The position numbers and the translations under genes were made by a program. A model generated the notes under the pieces. It was not told where the DNA came from and made no database searches. It worked only from the letters and a program-made list of their open reading frames with translations. Shown in pieces: positions 50,721 to 59,893 of a stretch of DNA of 64,000 nucleotides; position 1 is the stretch's first letter; each line of letters starts with the position of its first letter. The stretch comes from Taeniopygia guttata (lineage: Eukaryota; Chordata; Aves; Passeriformes; Estrildidae). The DNA is taken from positions 12,292,001 through 12,356,000 of the forward strand of contig NC_133030.1 of the NCBI RefSeq assembly GCF_048771995.1, in the 5' to 3' direction.

Positions 50721-51204
50721 ATTAAGGGATTTTTGTGGTGCTGCAATGGCCTCTGATGGGAAAAGCAAAAAAAAGAAAACAAACTCAAACTCTGTAGGTT
50801 GTTTGTGGACAGGGACTGAATATTATCATACAATTGGGACAATCTTGGCTGTAAAATAAGAACTGTGGCATCTGTGGAAAATAAGGAATACCCAGCCTGG
50901 CCAGGTTAATGTGTATATATCTCCCTCAATATATACAAAACATTCCCTTAGAATAAGAGGAACTGGGGCTGGGGAGGACATGCAGGAAGTGCATGCCTTG
51001 CCTTTTAGTTGCCAATGGTCAGCTGGTGGGCTGTGACTGTGTCAGAAGAGAATTCATCTTGGAAAAGTCTCCATCGAGTTAAATTTTCTATAAAAGAAAA
51101 CCTCGAAATGAGCAGAAGATGAGGAAAAGGGAGTTGCAGAATGCAGAGGGATGTGGAGAGTGAAATGAATCGCTGTGTTGTTAATGTTGCCTTTCCTTCC
51201 GCAG

Positions 51205-53762
51205 CGTCCTCGCAGCTCTGTGAGCTCTGGTTTGGAAGTGCCCCACCCACTGCCCAGTTTCACCCCCTATGTGGATGAGTCAGCTCAGCCCCAAATGATG
51301 TGAGTCCTGAGTTGGAGCTGTGGGGATTGCATTTGGAATTCTCAAAGCTGCTGTCTAAAACTGGGACTTGGTTTTGCTGAGTACTTAAGCCTCTTGAGCT
51401 AGAAGAATTTAAAAATCTGTCAGCCTGGAAGCAATTAGTGCTGCAGCTTGATGACAGAGGCTTCAGCAGAGGCTGCATAAGGACAGAGGAAATGTTCAGT
51501 GCTGCTCATGATGTGGGGGCCTATATCATATTAATATATGCTAATGAGCTTAATAGCTTAACTCAGTGTGTTTACACAAAACCACAAGCTACCTGTCTTA
51601 GGGTGCTGTTTGCTGTGAAAGAGGCCCAAATGGAGGCAGCAAATGTGGTGGGTTTTTTTCTGTCTTGGGAACTCTGTGCTCAGCATATCTGGAGTTTTAT
51701 TCTGAAATAAGCTGTCAGAGTTGCCATGCCAACAGTGTTGCTTAGGTCGTGGAGGAGTGAGTGTGCTGCTTGTACAGTGCTCCCTGAAATGTTGATAAAT
51801 CCCAGGAGATGGGGTGGTTCAGTTAGAGCAGAGGAAAACACGTTATTTTGCAAGGTTGCTCTACTTTTCTGTGGCTAACGATGGCCAGGGAATAGACAGG
51901 CTCCTTCTGAGAGAGGAGTGGAAAAGACTGTTTGGTATTAGTGACAGTTCCCAGAGGTCTGAATTGCATGGAACCCAGGAATGCTGAGAGGTGGTGAGCA
52001 GCAGGGATTTGCATGTGGACTGCAGGATGTCTGTGCCTGTGGCGGTGCCATTGTGTAGTAGACAAATATGTAAAATCTCTTGGCATGCCGATTTCTCTGG
52101 GATGGAGATTTGTTACTTATGGAAGGCAGCAGCTTTTCATAGCAGGGAGAAGGACAGAGTGGGTAGAACTGAGCACCAGGCTAAGTGAGCTCTAAGTAAC
52201 TTAGGCTGAGACTTGATGTGTAGGTTTAGATGCTGTTGTTGAAATCTTAAAAGTTTTTTTCTGTCTTTGAATCAATTTCCCCATGGTATGATTGACACCT
52301 GCTAGAAACAGCACTTTTAAGACAGGATATTAATTATTTGAAATAATGTTGGTTATGCTATTTTGGAAGAACTGTGGATATGATAGAGCCTCTTGGTTTT
52401 TCTTTACAGATGTAGTTGTGCTTCCCCCATGGGCTGCTGTTTGATTTTTCTCAGTATTTGGTGAATCCTCTGTTTTGACAAATCAGAATATAAGGTAGAA
52501 TTATTCAAGACCTGGATTTCAAAGGGAAGGAAAACAGAAGCATCAAAGCTGTTGCTGTAGCAGCTGAAATAACTGTTAACTGCTGTGGAGGTGTGTGTTT
52601 TGTTTTATTTATATTGGTATTTTTTATTTAATTACTCAGAGTCCATGATGAAGAAATACTCTTCGTTCTTCATCTTCATCCTAGAACTACTTAAGCTGCT
52701 CTCCATTATTCTGGAGAATACTACTGTTCTATTGCTTACTGCTAGTTCTGTAGTAGAAATTGGCTGATTGAAGTGATCATTAGACTTTAACTCTTGAGAG
52801 GAATTTGTTGGAGATGGGAAGCTGCTCTAATAAATAGGTAACTGACTGTAACTTCTTCTTAGTTGTTCAGCAGATCATAGCCAGAAAAGTGCCCGTCAGC
52901 CTCTCTCTGTTCGTAATCCTGTGGATTCTCTGAGTGCCAAGGAAAGCAGAGCAGCAGCAGCAGCCTGTGTAAGGAAACACTTCAGCCCCTGGCAGATTTC
53001 CTGCCCAGGAGGACAGCAAGGCAGCCCGTGCTGCTGTCAGACTGAGTCAGCTTGTCTGGACTGGCATCACGTGTGAAAACCACGGATTCTAAACTGCTGC
53101 CTGGCATGGCAGGAATTGAACAGGATGATGATGAGATTATACTGGAAATACCATGTTGTGGCTCTGGCTGCCTTGTCCCAGGAAATGTTCCAGGCCAGGT
53201 TGGATGGGGCTTGGAGCAGCCTGGTCTAGTGGAAGGTGTCCCTTCCCATGGTGAGAAGGTGGAAGTCAGTGGTCTTTAAGTTCCCTTTTGATCTGGTGCA
53301 TTCTGGGATTCTGTGATAAGTAGAATTAATGAAGGCTGAATGTCCTTTTCATGTTGGAAGGTGGTGGAGTGGAAGCAAGGGAAGAGAAATGTTCATCTTT
53401 TAACTAAAGAAAAAATGGTCATGAAATCTGCAGGCTTTCACAGTCTCTTCTGTTTTTTCCAGGATGAGGTGAATGGAATTGAACGTTTGAGTGAGGATGC
53501 AATTGTGACAGGCTCCTACAAGAACAAGACCCTTTGTGCCAACCCAGAGGACACGTGTGACTTCAACAGGGCTGCCCACCTGGCCTCAACGCCCTTTCAC
53601 GGGGTGGTAGCTCAGAGATTCCCAGCTCCTGCTTTCTCTCAGAGTGAACTGAAGGAAGACAGTCCAGAATCCAAGAGTGCACCTCTGAATCAGAAGACAC
53701 AAGTATTTGAAGGTGTATACTCTGAAGTGTGGAGAGCTGCAAAGGTCTGGACTTGGAACTGA
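51205..53762 (+). pseudogene. BUB1B: Truncated BUB1B (BubR1) exons, unit 1
   Basis: BubR1 is the spindle checkpoint pseudokinase that restrains APC/C-CDC20. Three exons from its middle region are present. 51205-51299 encodes PHPLPSFTPYVDESAQPQ, like the BubR1 segment after the GLEBS region. 52863-52968 encodes the stretch with SARQPLSVRN. 53463 onward starts [14 protein letters not shown] and contains [18 protein letters not shown]. Splice sites are canonical and the phases fit: 2 at the end of the first exon, 0 after the second. Exons that in intact BUB1B lie between the first and second are missing here. The third exon loses homology between 53,701 and 53,735, has no native donor and runs into TGA at 53,760. 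No checkpoint TPR part or kinase part is present in the window. Family assignment relies on remembered human BUB1B; BUB1 is less similar. Confidence 0.8.
53150..53330 (+). repeat. CR1 3' fragment, sense orientation
   Basis: TTCCAGGCCAGGTTGGATGG followed by 'ggagcagcctggtctagtggaaggtgtccc' is the sense-strand CR1 3' region. It ends in 'gcattctgggattctgtgat'. It lies between the second and third BUB1B-like exons of unit 1. The corresponding 366 bases (52,996-53,361) are absent from the other copy at 61,482. Confidence 0.85.
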
Positions 53763-53766
53763 GAAG

Positions 53767-53772
53767 GTGAGC
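53767..53772 (+). promoter_or_regulatory. Splice donor between BUB1B exon and gag start
   Basis: GAGAAG followed by GTGAGC is a near-consensus donor 17 bases before the gag ATG. Retroviruses keep a donor near the start of gag for the env message. Here it would also let a transcript coming through the BUB1B exon skip gag. Confidence 0.45.
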
Positions 53773-53783
53773 CTCTGGCAACA

Positions 53784-55964
53784 ATGGGAGCTCTAGTGTC
53801 AACCAAAGAAAAAGCTCTAGTGTCAACTGAAGAAAAAGCTGTAGTGAATATATGGACCCTTATGTTGGGCCAACGCGGGATAAAATGTGATAAAAAGGCA
53901 CTCCGTGCTTTATTGCAGTGGTGTCGGAACCATGGAGTGGATGCCACCATAGAAGCTGCATTTATCAGTAAAAACTGGGAACGGGCTGGTGAATTGATTT
54001 TTGATTCAGCCTCTCGCGGCGATGAGACTGCTAAAAATATTATGACTACCTGGAGGTTGGTGCTAGATACCTTGAAACTGCTGAAACCTGAGCAAAATGC
54101 AAAAGCAGCAGCTGAGGCACCACAGGCACCATGTGCCAAGATACCCAGTGATACTGAAGTTCAAACGGGAGCGGCTGGGAGAGTAGGTGCCACATCAAGT
54201 TCGCAGGTGGAAAGGACGGGCGAGAAACTAGAAGTGCAGCAGCCGTCATCCATGCCTCCTATCCCTGCAACTCTGCCTGTGCCGTGTGCATCTGCACCCC
54301 TGGTTACCACAAACCCATTCTCTTCTCTGCCTAAGGATGATGACTGCAGTGATGATAAACTTCTACTGACGGCCCCTCCAGTGTGCGATAGGCCCAATCA
54401 CAACCTTGGCAAGGAAAAAGGAGCTGGGAGCCGAGTGGCTCCCCTGGTTACCACAAACCCATTCTCTTCTCCTCTGCCTGAGGATGACTGCAGTGATGAT
54501 AAACTTCTGCTGACAGCTCCGCCAGTGCGTGATAGGCCCAATCACAACCTCTGCATGGAAGCAGGAGCCGGGAGCCGAGTGGCGCTTGGCGCTGAGAGTT
54601 CCACCAGGGAACTGCCAATACCCGGAGTGGCAGGACACCACATCACACCGTGTCCACAGCCAAAGCCTAAGAGGCCCAAGGAAGCCCCTCCGTTAACAGA
54701 TCTGTGGGATCCTAACAGGGGAAGCCCAAGTTGTCGCCCCCCTGCTGGCCCTCAGGAGAATGTTTTTACCATGCAACCAGTATCAGCTACTATCTCAGGA
54801 TATGATCGAGTTAGATCTTGGCAGCATGTTAAATTAGAGGCATTTGCTAGTGGGGATCTCGAAATGGCTGAACGACTTTCTGTACCAATGCCCCGGCTGT
54901 TCTCGGGTGGCCAAGAGCCTGTGAGTGGGACAACTGGGGCTACTATCTCAGCATACAATCCAGTTAGCTTTTGGAAACAGATGAAATTAATAGCAGTTTA
55001 TAGGGGAGATTATGAAATTGCTGAACGAATTTCTTTATCACCACTGTTCTCGGGTGACCAAGAGCCACAAAACAATGGGACTGCACCCTATGTAGATGTT
55101 GCCTTTAAAATTCTCTCCCAGTTACGCCAACTAGCCACCCAACATGGACTGGGGTCTCCAGTCGTAGCAGGGATGTTACGGCTTCTAGCTGAAGGTGAAA
55201 TGACACCCTTTGATATCAAGCAAATAGCACAGTTGCTCTGTACCCCGATGCAATACCTGATGTTTGAGTCCACCTGGAAGCAACATGCAGAAAAGCAAGA
55301 GCTGCGTAATTTAGCATTGCCGCAGCAAGATCCACGCTTTGGGGTAGGGGTCCCTCAACTTCTGGGATTGCCTCCTGTAAGTAATCCACGGTTGCAAGCA
55401 TGCCTAAATCCTTTGATATTGGCGCAGGCAACAGATTTAGGAATGCAGGCCCTCATGGAAGTGGGAAGCATGGGATTGGCAACACCAACTCAGGCTTTTG
55501 CAAAAATTAAGCAGGGCCCCGAAGAGCCTTATATGCAATTTATAGAACGATTAAAAGATGCAATGGAAAAGCAAATAGTAAATAACGATGCAAAAGATCT
55601 GTTGATATTGTCACTGGCACGAGACAATGCAAATGAAGACTGCAAGAAAGCTTTAGACCTATTACCAAGAAAAGATGCATCCTTGGATGAAATGATTGAT
55701 GCATGTGCTGAAGTTGGAACTGTATCCTATAAAATGTTAGTTGATTCCTTGGCAGCTGTTATAAGGTCATACCAATGTTACGGATGTGGGCAACTAGGCC
55801 ACATGAAAGCAAATTGTCCCCATAGGTCCAGCTCATGGAGAACACACCAGAAACGGAGAGCTGTGCCTGTAGTGGGAAGTTGTTACCGATGCGGAAAACC
55901 CGGTCATTTTGCCAAGCAATGCAAGTCTAAATTCCACGCTAACGGCCAGCCTCTTAGTGTGTAG
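53784..55964 (+). CDS. Endogenous retroviral Gag polyprotein, complete open frame (726 aa)
   Basis: Retroviral structural polyprotein. It starts MGA, so Gly2 could be myristoylated. A matrix-like helical part spans residues 1-105. A long Pro/Ser/Thr-rich linker with repeats follows, then a capsid from about residue 405 with a major homology region (QGPEEPYMQFIERL, about 575-590). Two CCHC zinc knuckles follow at about residues 665-678 (CYGCGQLGHMKANC) and 700-713 (CYRCGKPGHFAKQC). No PPxY or PTAP/PSAP budding motif was seen. Internal duplications: 8 residues near the N-terminus, 48 residues (54297-54440 and 54441-54584) and about 50 residues (54786-54938 and 54939-55079). No stop or frameshift occurs in 2.18 kb although pol and env beside it are wrecked. 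It is in the same frame as the truncated BUB1B exon, separated by one TGA and seven codons. It could be a domesticated gag or a relatively young segment; expression is unknown. Confidence 0.9.
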   Translation: MGALVSTKEKALVSTEEKAVVNIWTLMLGQRGIKCDKKALRALLQWCRNHGVDATIEAAFISKNWERAGELIFDSASRGDETAKNIMTTWRLVLDTLKLLKPEQNAKAAAEAPQAPCAKIPSDTEVQTGAAGRVGATSSSQVERTGEKLEVQQPSSMPPIPATLPVPCASAPLVTTNPFSSLPKDDDCSDDKLLLTAPPVCDRPNHNLGKEKGAGSRVAPLVTTNPFSSPLPEDDCSDDKLLLTAPPVRDRPNHNLCMEAGAGSRVALGAESSTRELPIPGVAGHHITPCPQPKPKRPKEAPPLTDLWDPNRGSPSCRPPAGPQENVFTMQPVSATISGYDRVRSWQHVKLEAFASGDLEMAERLSVPMPRLFSGGQEPVSGTTGATISAYNPVSFWKQMKLIAVYRGDYEIAERISLSPLFSGDQEPQNNGTAPYVDVAFKILSQLRQLATQHGLGSPVVAGMLRLLAEGEMTPFDIKQIAQLLCTPMQYLMFESTWKQHAEKQELRNLALPQQDPRFGVGVPQLLGLPPVSNPRLQACLNPLILAQATDLGMQALMEVGSMGLATPTQAFAKIKQGPEEPYMQFIERLKDAMEKQIVNNDAKDLLILSLARDNANEDCKKALDLLPRKDASLDEMIDACAEVGTVSYKMLVDSLAAVIRSYQCYGCGQLGHMKANCPHRSSSWRTHQKRRAVPVVGSCYRCGKPGHFAKQCKSKFHANGQPLSV

Positions 55965-56039
55965 GGAAACAGGAACAAGAGCACCAAGGGGAAGCGCTTG
56001 CAGACACAAGCACCTTCCTGTGCTCCATTGCAGCCCTGT

Positions 56040-56290
56040 GTGACCGCCTCACAGGGAAAACAAGAGGATCAGCTGGCATGGATGTTTCTGCTGCTGACAT
56101 TATAACTTATAGACTCATTAAAGGTATATAAAATCCCCCTTGAGGCCCATGGGGTCTACTGGGAAAATATTAAGTACATTACTATTAGGATGATCAAGTG
56201 CAACGTTACAGGGTATTTTTGTCCACCCTTGAGTTACAGATGCAGACTATACTGGACAAGTATGTGCTATGGTACTATAGTAGGTACACC
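56040..56290 (+). pseudogene. Retroviral dUTPase remnant
   Basis: In one frame the sequence reads SAGMDVSAADI at about 56,071-56,103, a dUTPase motif 1. After a stop and a frame change it reads TDADYTGQV at about 56,234-56,260, like dUTPase motif 3 with its catalytic-site Tyr. At least one stop (just after KGI) and further breaks make it non-functional. Betaretroviruses carry dUTPase upstream of protease, which matches its position here. Confidence 0.6.
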
Positions 56291-56402
56291 TACTCATCCT
56301 GTACCCATTCCAGCTAAAAAGTTGTATTGTTCTATTTGTACCTTGTTCAAGTCTTGTGTTCCCAAAACAGACTCAAAGCTGTGAGAAAACTGAGGCTTTG
56401 GC

Positions 56403-56819
56403 TTGATGGGGGAACCCAAAGTACACTGGATTCAGATCATATCTGATCAAAGACCAAATGTGGTTTGTACTCTTACAATGCCTCAAGCAAATCCATCCCA
56501 CATCAAGGTTAGTGGGATGATAGATACTGGAGCAGATGTAACTATCATATCTGCTAACACATGGCCTCAGTCATGGCCCACCATAGCTGTAGGATCTGTT
56601 GTTGCTGGTCTTGGAGGTACCACACAAAGTTACTTGAGTAGTAAGCCTGTGTTAGTTAGAAATGCAGAAGAACAGACATCCATGATCCATCCTTATGTTA
56701 CTGCTGTGCCACTCACCTATGGGGAAGGGATGTCTTATCGGCATGGGGGTGGGAACAGATTTTTAACAGGGGCCACTGTGCTGAAGGGTGTAAAGCATCC
56801 TACATTAGCCTTAAAATGA
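56403..56819 (+). pseudogene. Retroviral aspartic protease segment
   Basis: A 138-codon open frame contains the active-site phrase MIDTGADVTIIS (catalytic Asp in DTGA). A flap-like GLGGT follows about 27 residues later, and a downstream segment reads LTGATVLKG. In class II retroviruses this domain is made by ribosomal frameshifting from gag; here the dUTPase part upstream is broken, so normal synthesis is not possible. The protease core itself shows no stop. The ATG at 56,403 is just the first Met in the open stretch. Confidence 0.75.
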
Positions 56820-57560
56820 CTCACTGAATGACTGTGTGGGTTAATCGGTGGCCCCTTGAAAAAGTAAAACTAAATGGTCTTTAATTGTTGGTTAAAGAAC
56901 AATTAAATCAAGGACATATTAAGCCATCAACAAGTCTATGGAACACCCCTGTGTTTGTGATTAAAAAGAAATCAGGTAAATGGAAGTTATTCCATGACTT
57001 AAGAAAAATTAATACAGTTATGGGAAGTATGGGTGCTTTACAGCCTGGAATACCATCTCCTACTATGATACCTGCTACTTGGTACATTTTGATTGTCGAT
57101 TTAAAAGACTTGTTTCCTTGCCATTCCTTTACATCCTGATGATATCCCAAAGTTTGTATTTACAGTGCTGTCTGTCAATCATGCAGCAAAGAAGGCTTTT
57201 TACAGATTCAGCCAAAACTGATGCAAGCCCTGCAAGAGTTTGGGTTGCAAATTGCACCTGAAGAGGTGCAACAACAGCCCCCATGGAAATACTTAGGAGT
57301 TAGACTAAACAATGCAGCCACAAACAATCCAATTTTCAACCAAGATCCCAACATTAAATGATGCACAAAAACTTTAAGGTATCATCAACTGGGTATGAAC
57401 CTATTTAGGGTTAACTACCCCACATTTATTATCCTTGTTTAATATTCTTAAAGGTGACCCTGAGTTAACTTCCTCAAGTGTTATGATTTAACACAGCTTG
57501 TTTTTTAGTTAAAACCTGTTTTGCCCTCCTCCTAATCTTTATCTCACAACAGAAAATGAG
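56820..57560 (+). pseudogene. Reverse transcriptase remnants, catalytic palm deleted
   Basis: Visible pieces: [20 protein letters not shown] and [16 protein letters not shown] (RT fingers), then IVDLKDLF. A frame change leads to IPLHPDD and FTVLSVN, and soon after to a segment reading LMQALQEFGLQIAPEEVQ and PPWKYLG. The part that should hold the YMDD active site, between SVN and LMQAL, is missing. Several stops and at least two frame changes are present. No RNase H could be recognised between here and integrase. Confidence 0.85.
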
Positions 57561-58269
57561 TAAATAATTCTAGTGGGTGCACTGGCATTTAGCCAGCGCT
57601 AGACCCACTACATTAATTGGTGTGTTGGCTGGAAAACTGGGATTGGCAAACCAAAACCATTACACTTAATTGGTGTTTCCGCCCAGTTACCGAAACCACT
57701 GCATCTTTTGGTGGAGAATGCATGCAATTGGTGAAAGCTGTGAGATGATGATTAATTAGGAGAAATAAAGGGCAAAGCAAGTATTAAGCCATAAGGTTAA
57801 ATAGAATGATAGTGGAAAATTTATATTGTAATTTTATTGAAATGTCTAGGGGTGGAGGTTAGTGTAAGAAATTTTTTCCTCCTGTTTAATTTAGTAGTTT
57901 TTATTGTTCTAAGTAGAAGTTGCATGTTGAATGTAATTTTGATAATTTTAAAATGTGTATTCACAGAGATGAGGGATGAAGAATGTCATGGTTTTACATA
58001 GCTTGGTTTTTAGGTAAAGAGATAATCCATCAGTTATGGAAGTGATGCTCTGTGAGGACTGGTAACAGCTTTCTATGGACCCAACAGAACCAATCAACTG
58101 GCTAGTTTTGAATACTGACACCTTGTTAAACCACTTAAGGAAGCTGAACACACCTCTATGAAATCACATTTAAAAATGAACAAAACCCAGGAAAAGCTCT
58201 CTTGCTTCTGGCTTTTGAACACTGGACACTGCGCTCCACATGGCCCACATGAGCTGGTATGGCTGGGCC

Positions 58270-58720
58270 AGCCCCTGCTCTGCTGCAGCGCTGACCACAC
58301 CATTAAAACTGATAATGACCCTGCCTATATATCACAGAAAACTCATCAATTCTTGCAATTATAGGGCATGTTGCATCTCACTGGCATTCGTCATTCCCCT
58401 ACAGGCCAAACCATTGTGGAGTGTACCCACGGCACTTTGAAGTGCATTCTTGACAAACAATAAGGGACAATATCTGGTGAAACCCCTCAAAGTAGGGTGG
58501 CCAAAGCTCTGTATACACTGAATCACCTTATAATATTGCCAAACTTCCAAAACCCTATTATTTTAAATAATTTTTTGTCATTGCAGTTCTTTAGTGACGT
58601 CCAGTTGCCCAAGCCTAAGGTATGGGTGTGGGACCTCATTACCAGCAAGTGGGAAGGTCCTTGGGACCTTGTCGCTTGGGGTGTGGGTATGCTTGTGTTT
58701 CTACAGATGCTGGTATCCTA
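58270..58720 (+). pseudogene. Integrase remnant
   Basis: Core-domain phrases can be read with stops and frame changes: IKTDNDPAYIS (second catalytic Asp region) and HSPTGQTIVECTHG (around the catalytic Glu). A C-terminal DNA-binding-like phrase follows: VWVWDLITSKWEGPW. The N-terminal zinc domain and the first catalytic region are not evident. It cannot make an active enzyme. Confidence 0.8.
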
Positions 58721-59540
58721 TGAGTACCTGCCCAGTGTGTGCACCCTGCTCGACGCTCTGCTCTGGATCACAACCAGCAACGCCTCCCTGACGGCCCCTC
58801 AGCTGATGGCTGTGGAATAGTAACAATGTTTGGGCATGGTTGCTCAATGCATTGAATCAGATGGGATTTGTGCATCTGTGGCACAGCCAGAACAACCTTT
58901 TCACACCTTCTTAAGTGGGGGTACTCTTAAATGGCACACAAAGTATACAAGTAACACAAAATGTTGTCAAAATGCAATGCTCTTCCCAGAACAACTGTAA
59001 TACTAAAACCCCCTGTATGGAACTATGGGATGTTTCAGATGACAATTTACCTGTTGCTTCACTTGGACCCCAAGAGTTAGACATTTTAGGGACATTATCA
59101 GCAGAAGCATGTGTATTTTTTAATTAAACACTGAAACATTTTATGTGAGACAGAATTGGAACAGGAAAGCAAAATGTTACCCCAAATACTTTCTGGATTA
59201 AATAGATTGGCTTGCTTTGTAGCAAAAAGAGTAAATGAAACTTCATTAATTTTGAGTGCTTTGGCTATAGATGTAGCTAGTATGCAGCATGCTATTGATT
59301 TTGTTTTGTTAGCTCATGGACATAGTTGTGAAGAGCTTGATGGCATGCGTTATATGGCGGATTTTCTGGGATAGATCACTGGCTGGAAGGGTTAAGTTTG
59401 TCAAGCTAGGTGAAGAGCCTCATTCCAACTGGGCTTATAATTTTTTGTATTACCATAATTGTTTTGCTCATTGTGCCGTGTTTGTTACCCTGTCTGCAAA
59501 TGGCCCTGCGGAGCATGATAAAGACTGTCTTTGCAGCTGA
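58720..59540 (+). pseudogene. Envelope remnant, mostly transmembrane subunit
   Basis: After a short open stretch following integrase, the frame is repeatedly broken. Near 59,160-59,360 a segment reads LNRLACFVAKRVNETS, and later AIDFVLLAHGHSCEELDGM, resembling the heptad and disulfide-loop region of an alpharetrovirus-type transmembrane subunit. A hydrophobic anchor-like segment follows (about 59,440-59,500). Surface subunit sequence is largely lost. Non-functional. Confidence 0.65.
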
Positions 59541-59545
59541 AAAAT

Positions 59546-59557
59546 AAAAAGGGGGAA
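59546..59557 (+). other. Polypurine tract of the endogenous retrovirus
   Basis: AAAAAGGGGGAA lies directly before the 3' LTR, where plus-strand DNA synthesis is primed in retroviruses. It is followed by CTA and then TG of the LTR. Confidence 0.7.
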
Positions 59558-59560
59558 CTA

Positions 59561-59893
59561 TGGTGGCTAACAGCTGGCCTGAAAGCCTCACAGGCACAAG
59601 TAACCTTGACCTTGACTTGATCAGCCTGTACCCATGAGAAAAGGAAGTAAACATCTTTAAGGAAGAAAGCACTGAAAAGCGGAAGGACTTAACTGCAAGG
59701 AGTGGATGCTGGCCAATCTTTGGTGAGCAGTATGGAGGCAGCTATTGGCCACTGAACTGGGTGGCAACAAGTCACCAGCCAATTGTGAACAGCACACTGC
59801 TTTTCAAAACCGTATGAATATGAGCTATGAACAATAAAGGTTGCTATTGATGCTTGAACCTTGGAGTGTTGTGTCCATCTCTACTACAACACA
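59561..59893 (+). mobile_element. 3' LTR of the endogenous retrovirus
   Basis: It begins TGGTGGCTAACAGC right after the polypurine tract and ends ...ACTACAACACA, about 330 bases. CCAAT-type boxes occur (for example AGCCAATTG at about 59,777) and an AATAAA at 59,831. Immediately after it, sequence homologous to the intron of unit 1 (from 51,478) begins, so this end marks the original insertion point in that intron copy. Confidence 0.75.

Larger units (their letters stand above)
53735..59893 (+). mobile_element. Class II (betaretrovirus-like) endogenous retrovirus, 5' LTR missing
   Basis: Order seen: a very short leader, gag (intact), a dUTPase-like segment, an aspartic protease, reverse transcriptase remnants, integrase remnants, a transmembrane-env remnant, a polypurine tract (AAAAAGGGGGAA at about 59,546) and a 3' LTR (59,561-59,893). 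The dUTPase before the protease points to the betaretrovirus side of class II; the env remnant looks more like the alpharetrovirus type. No LTR or primer-binding site precedes gag: homology to BUB1B runs to within about 50 bases of the gag start. Everything after gag is decayed by stops, frameshifts and deletions. Confidence 0.88.

Noticed and set aside
53760-53762. TGA as a programmed readthrough or selenocysteine codon joining BUB1B and gag
   Set aside because: No stem-loop of the SECIS type or known readthrough context (such as CTA after TGA) is visible; kept only as a remote possibility within the gag finding.
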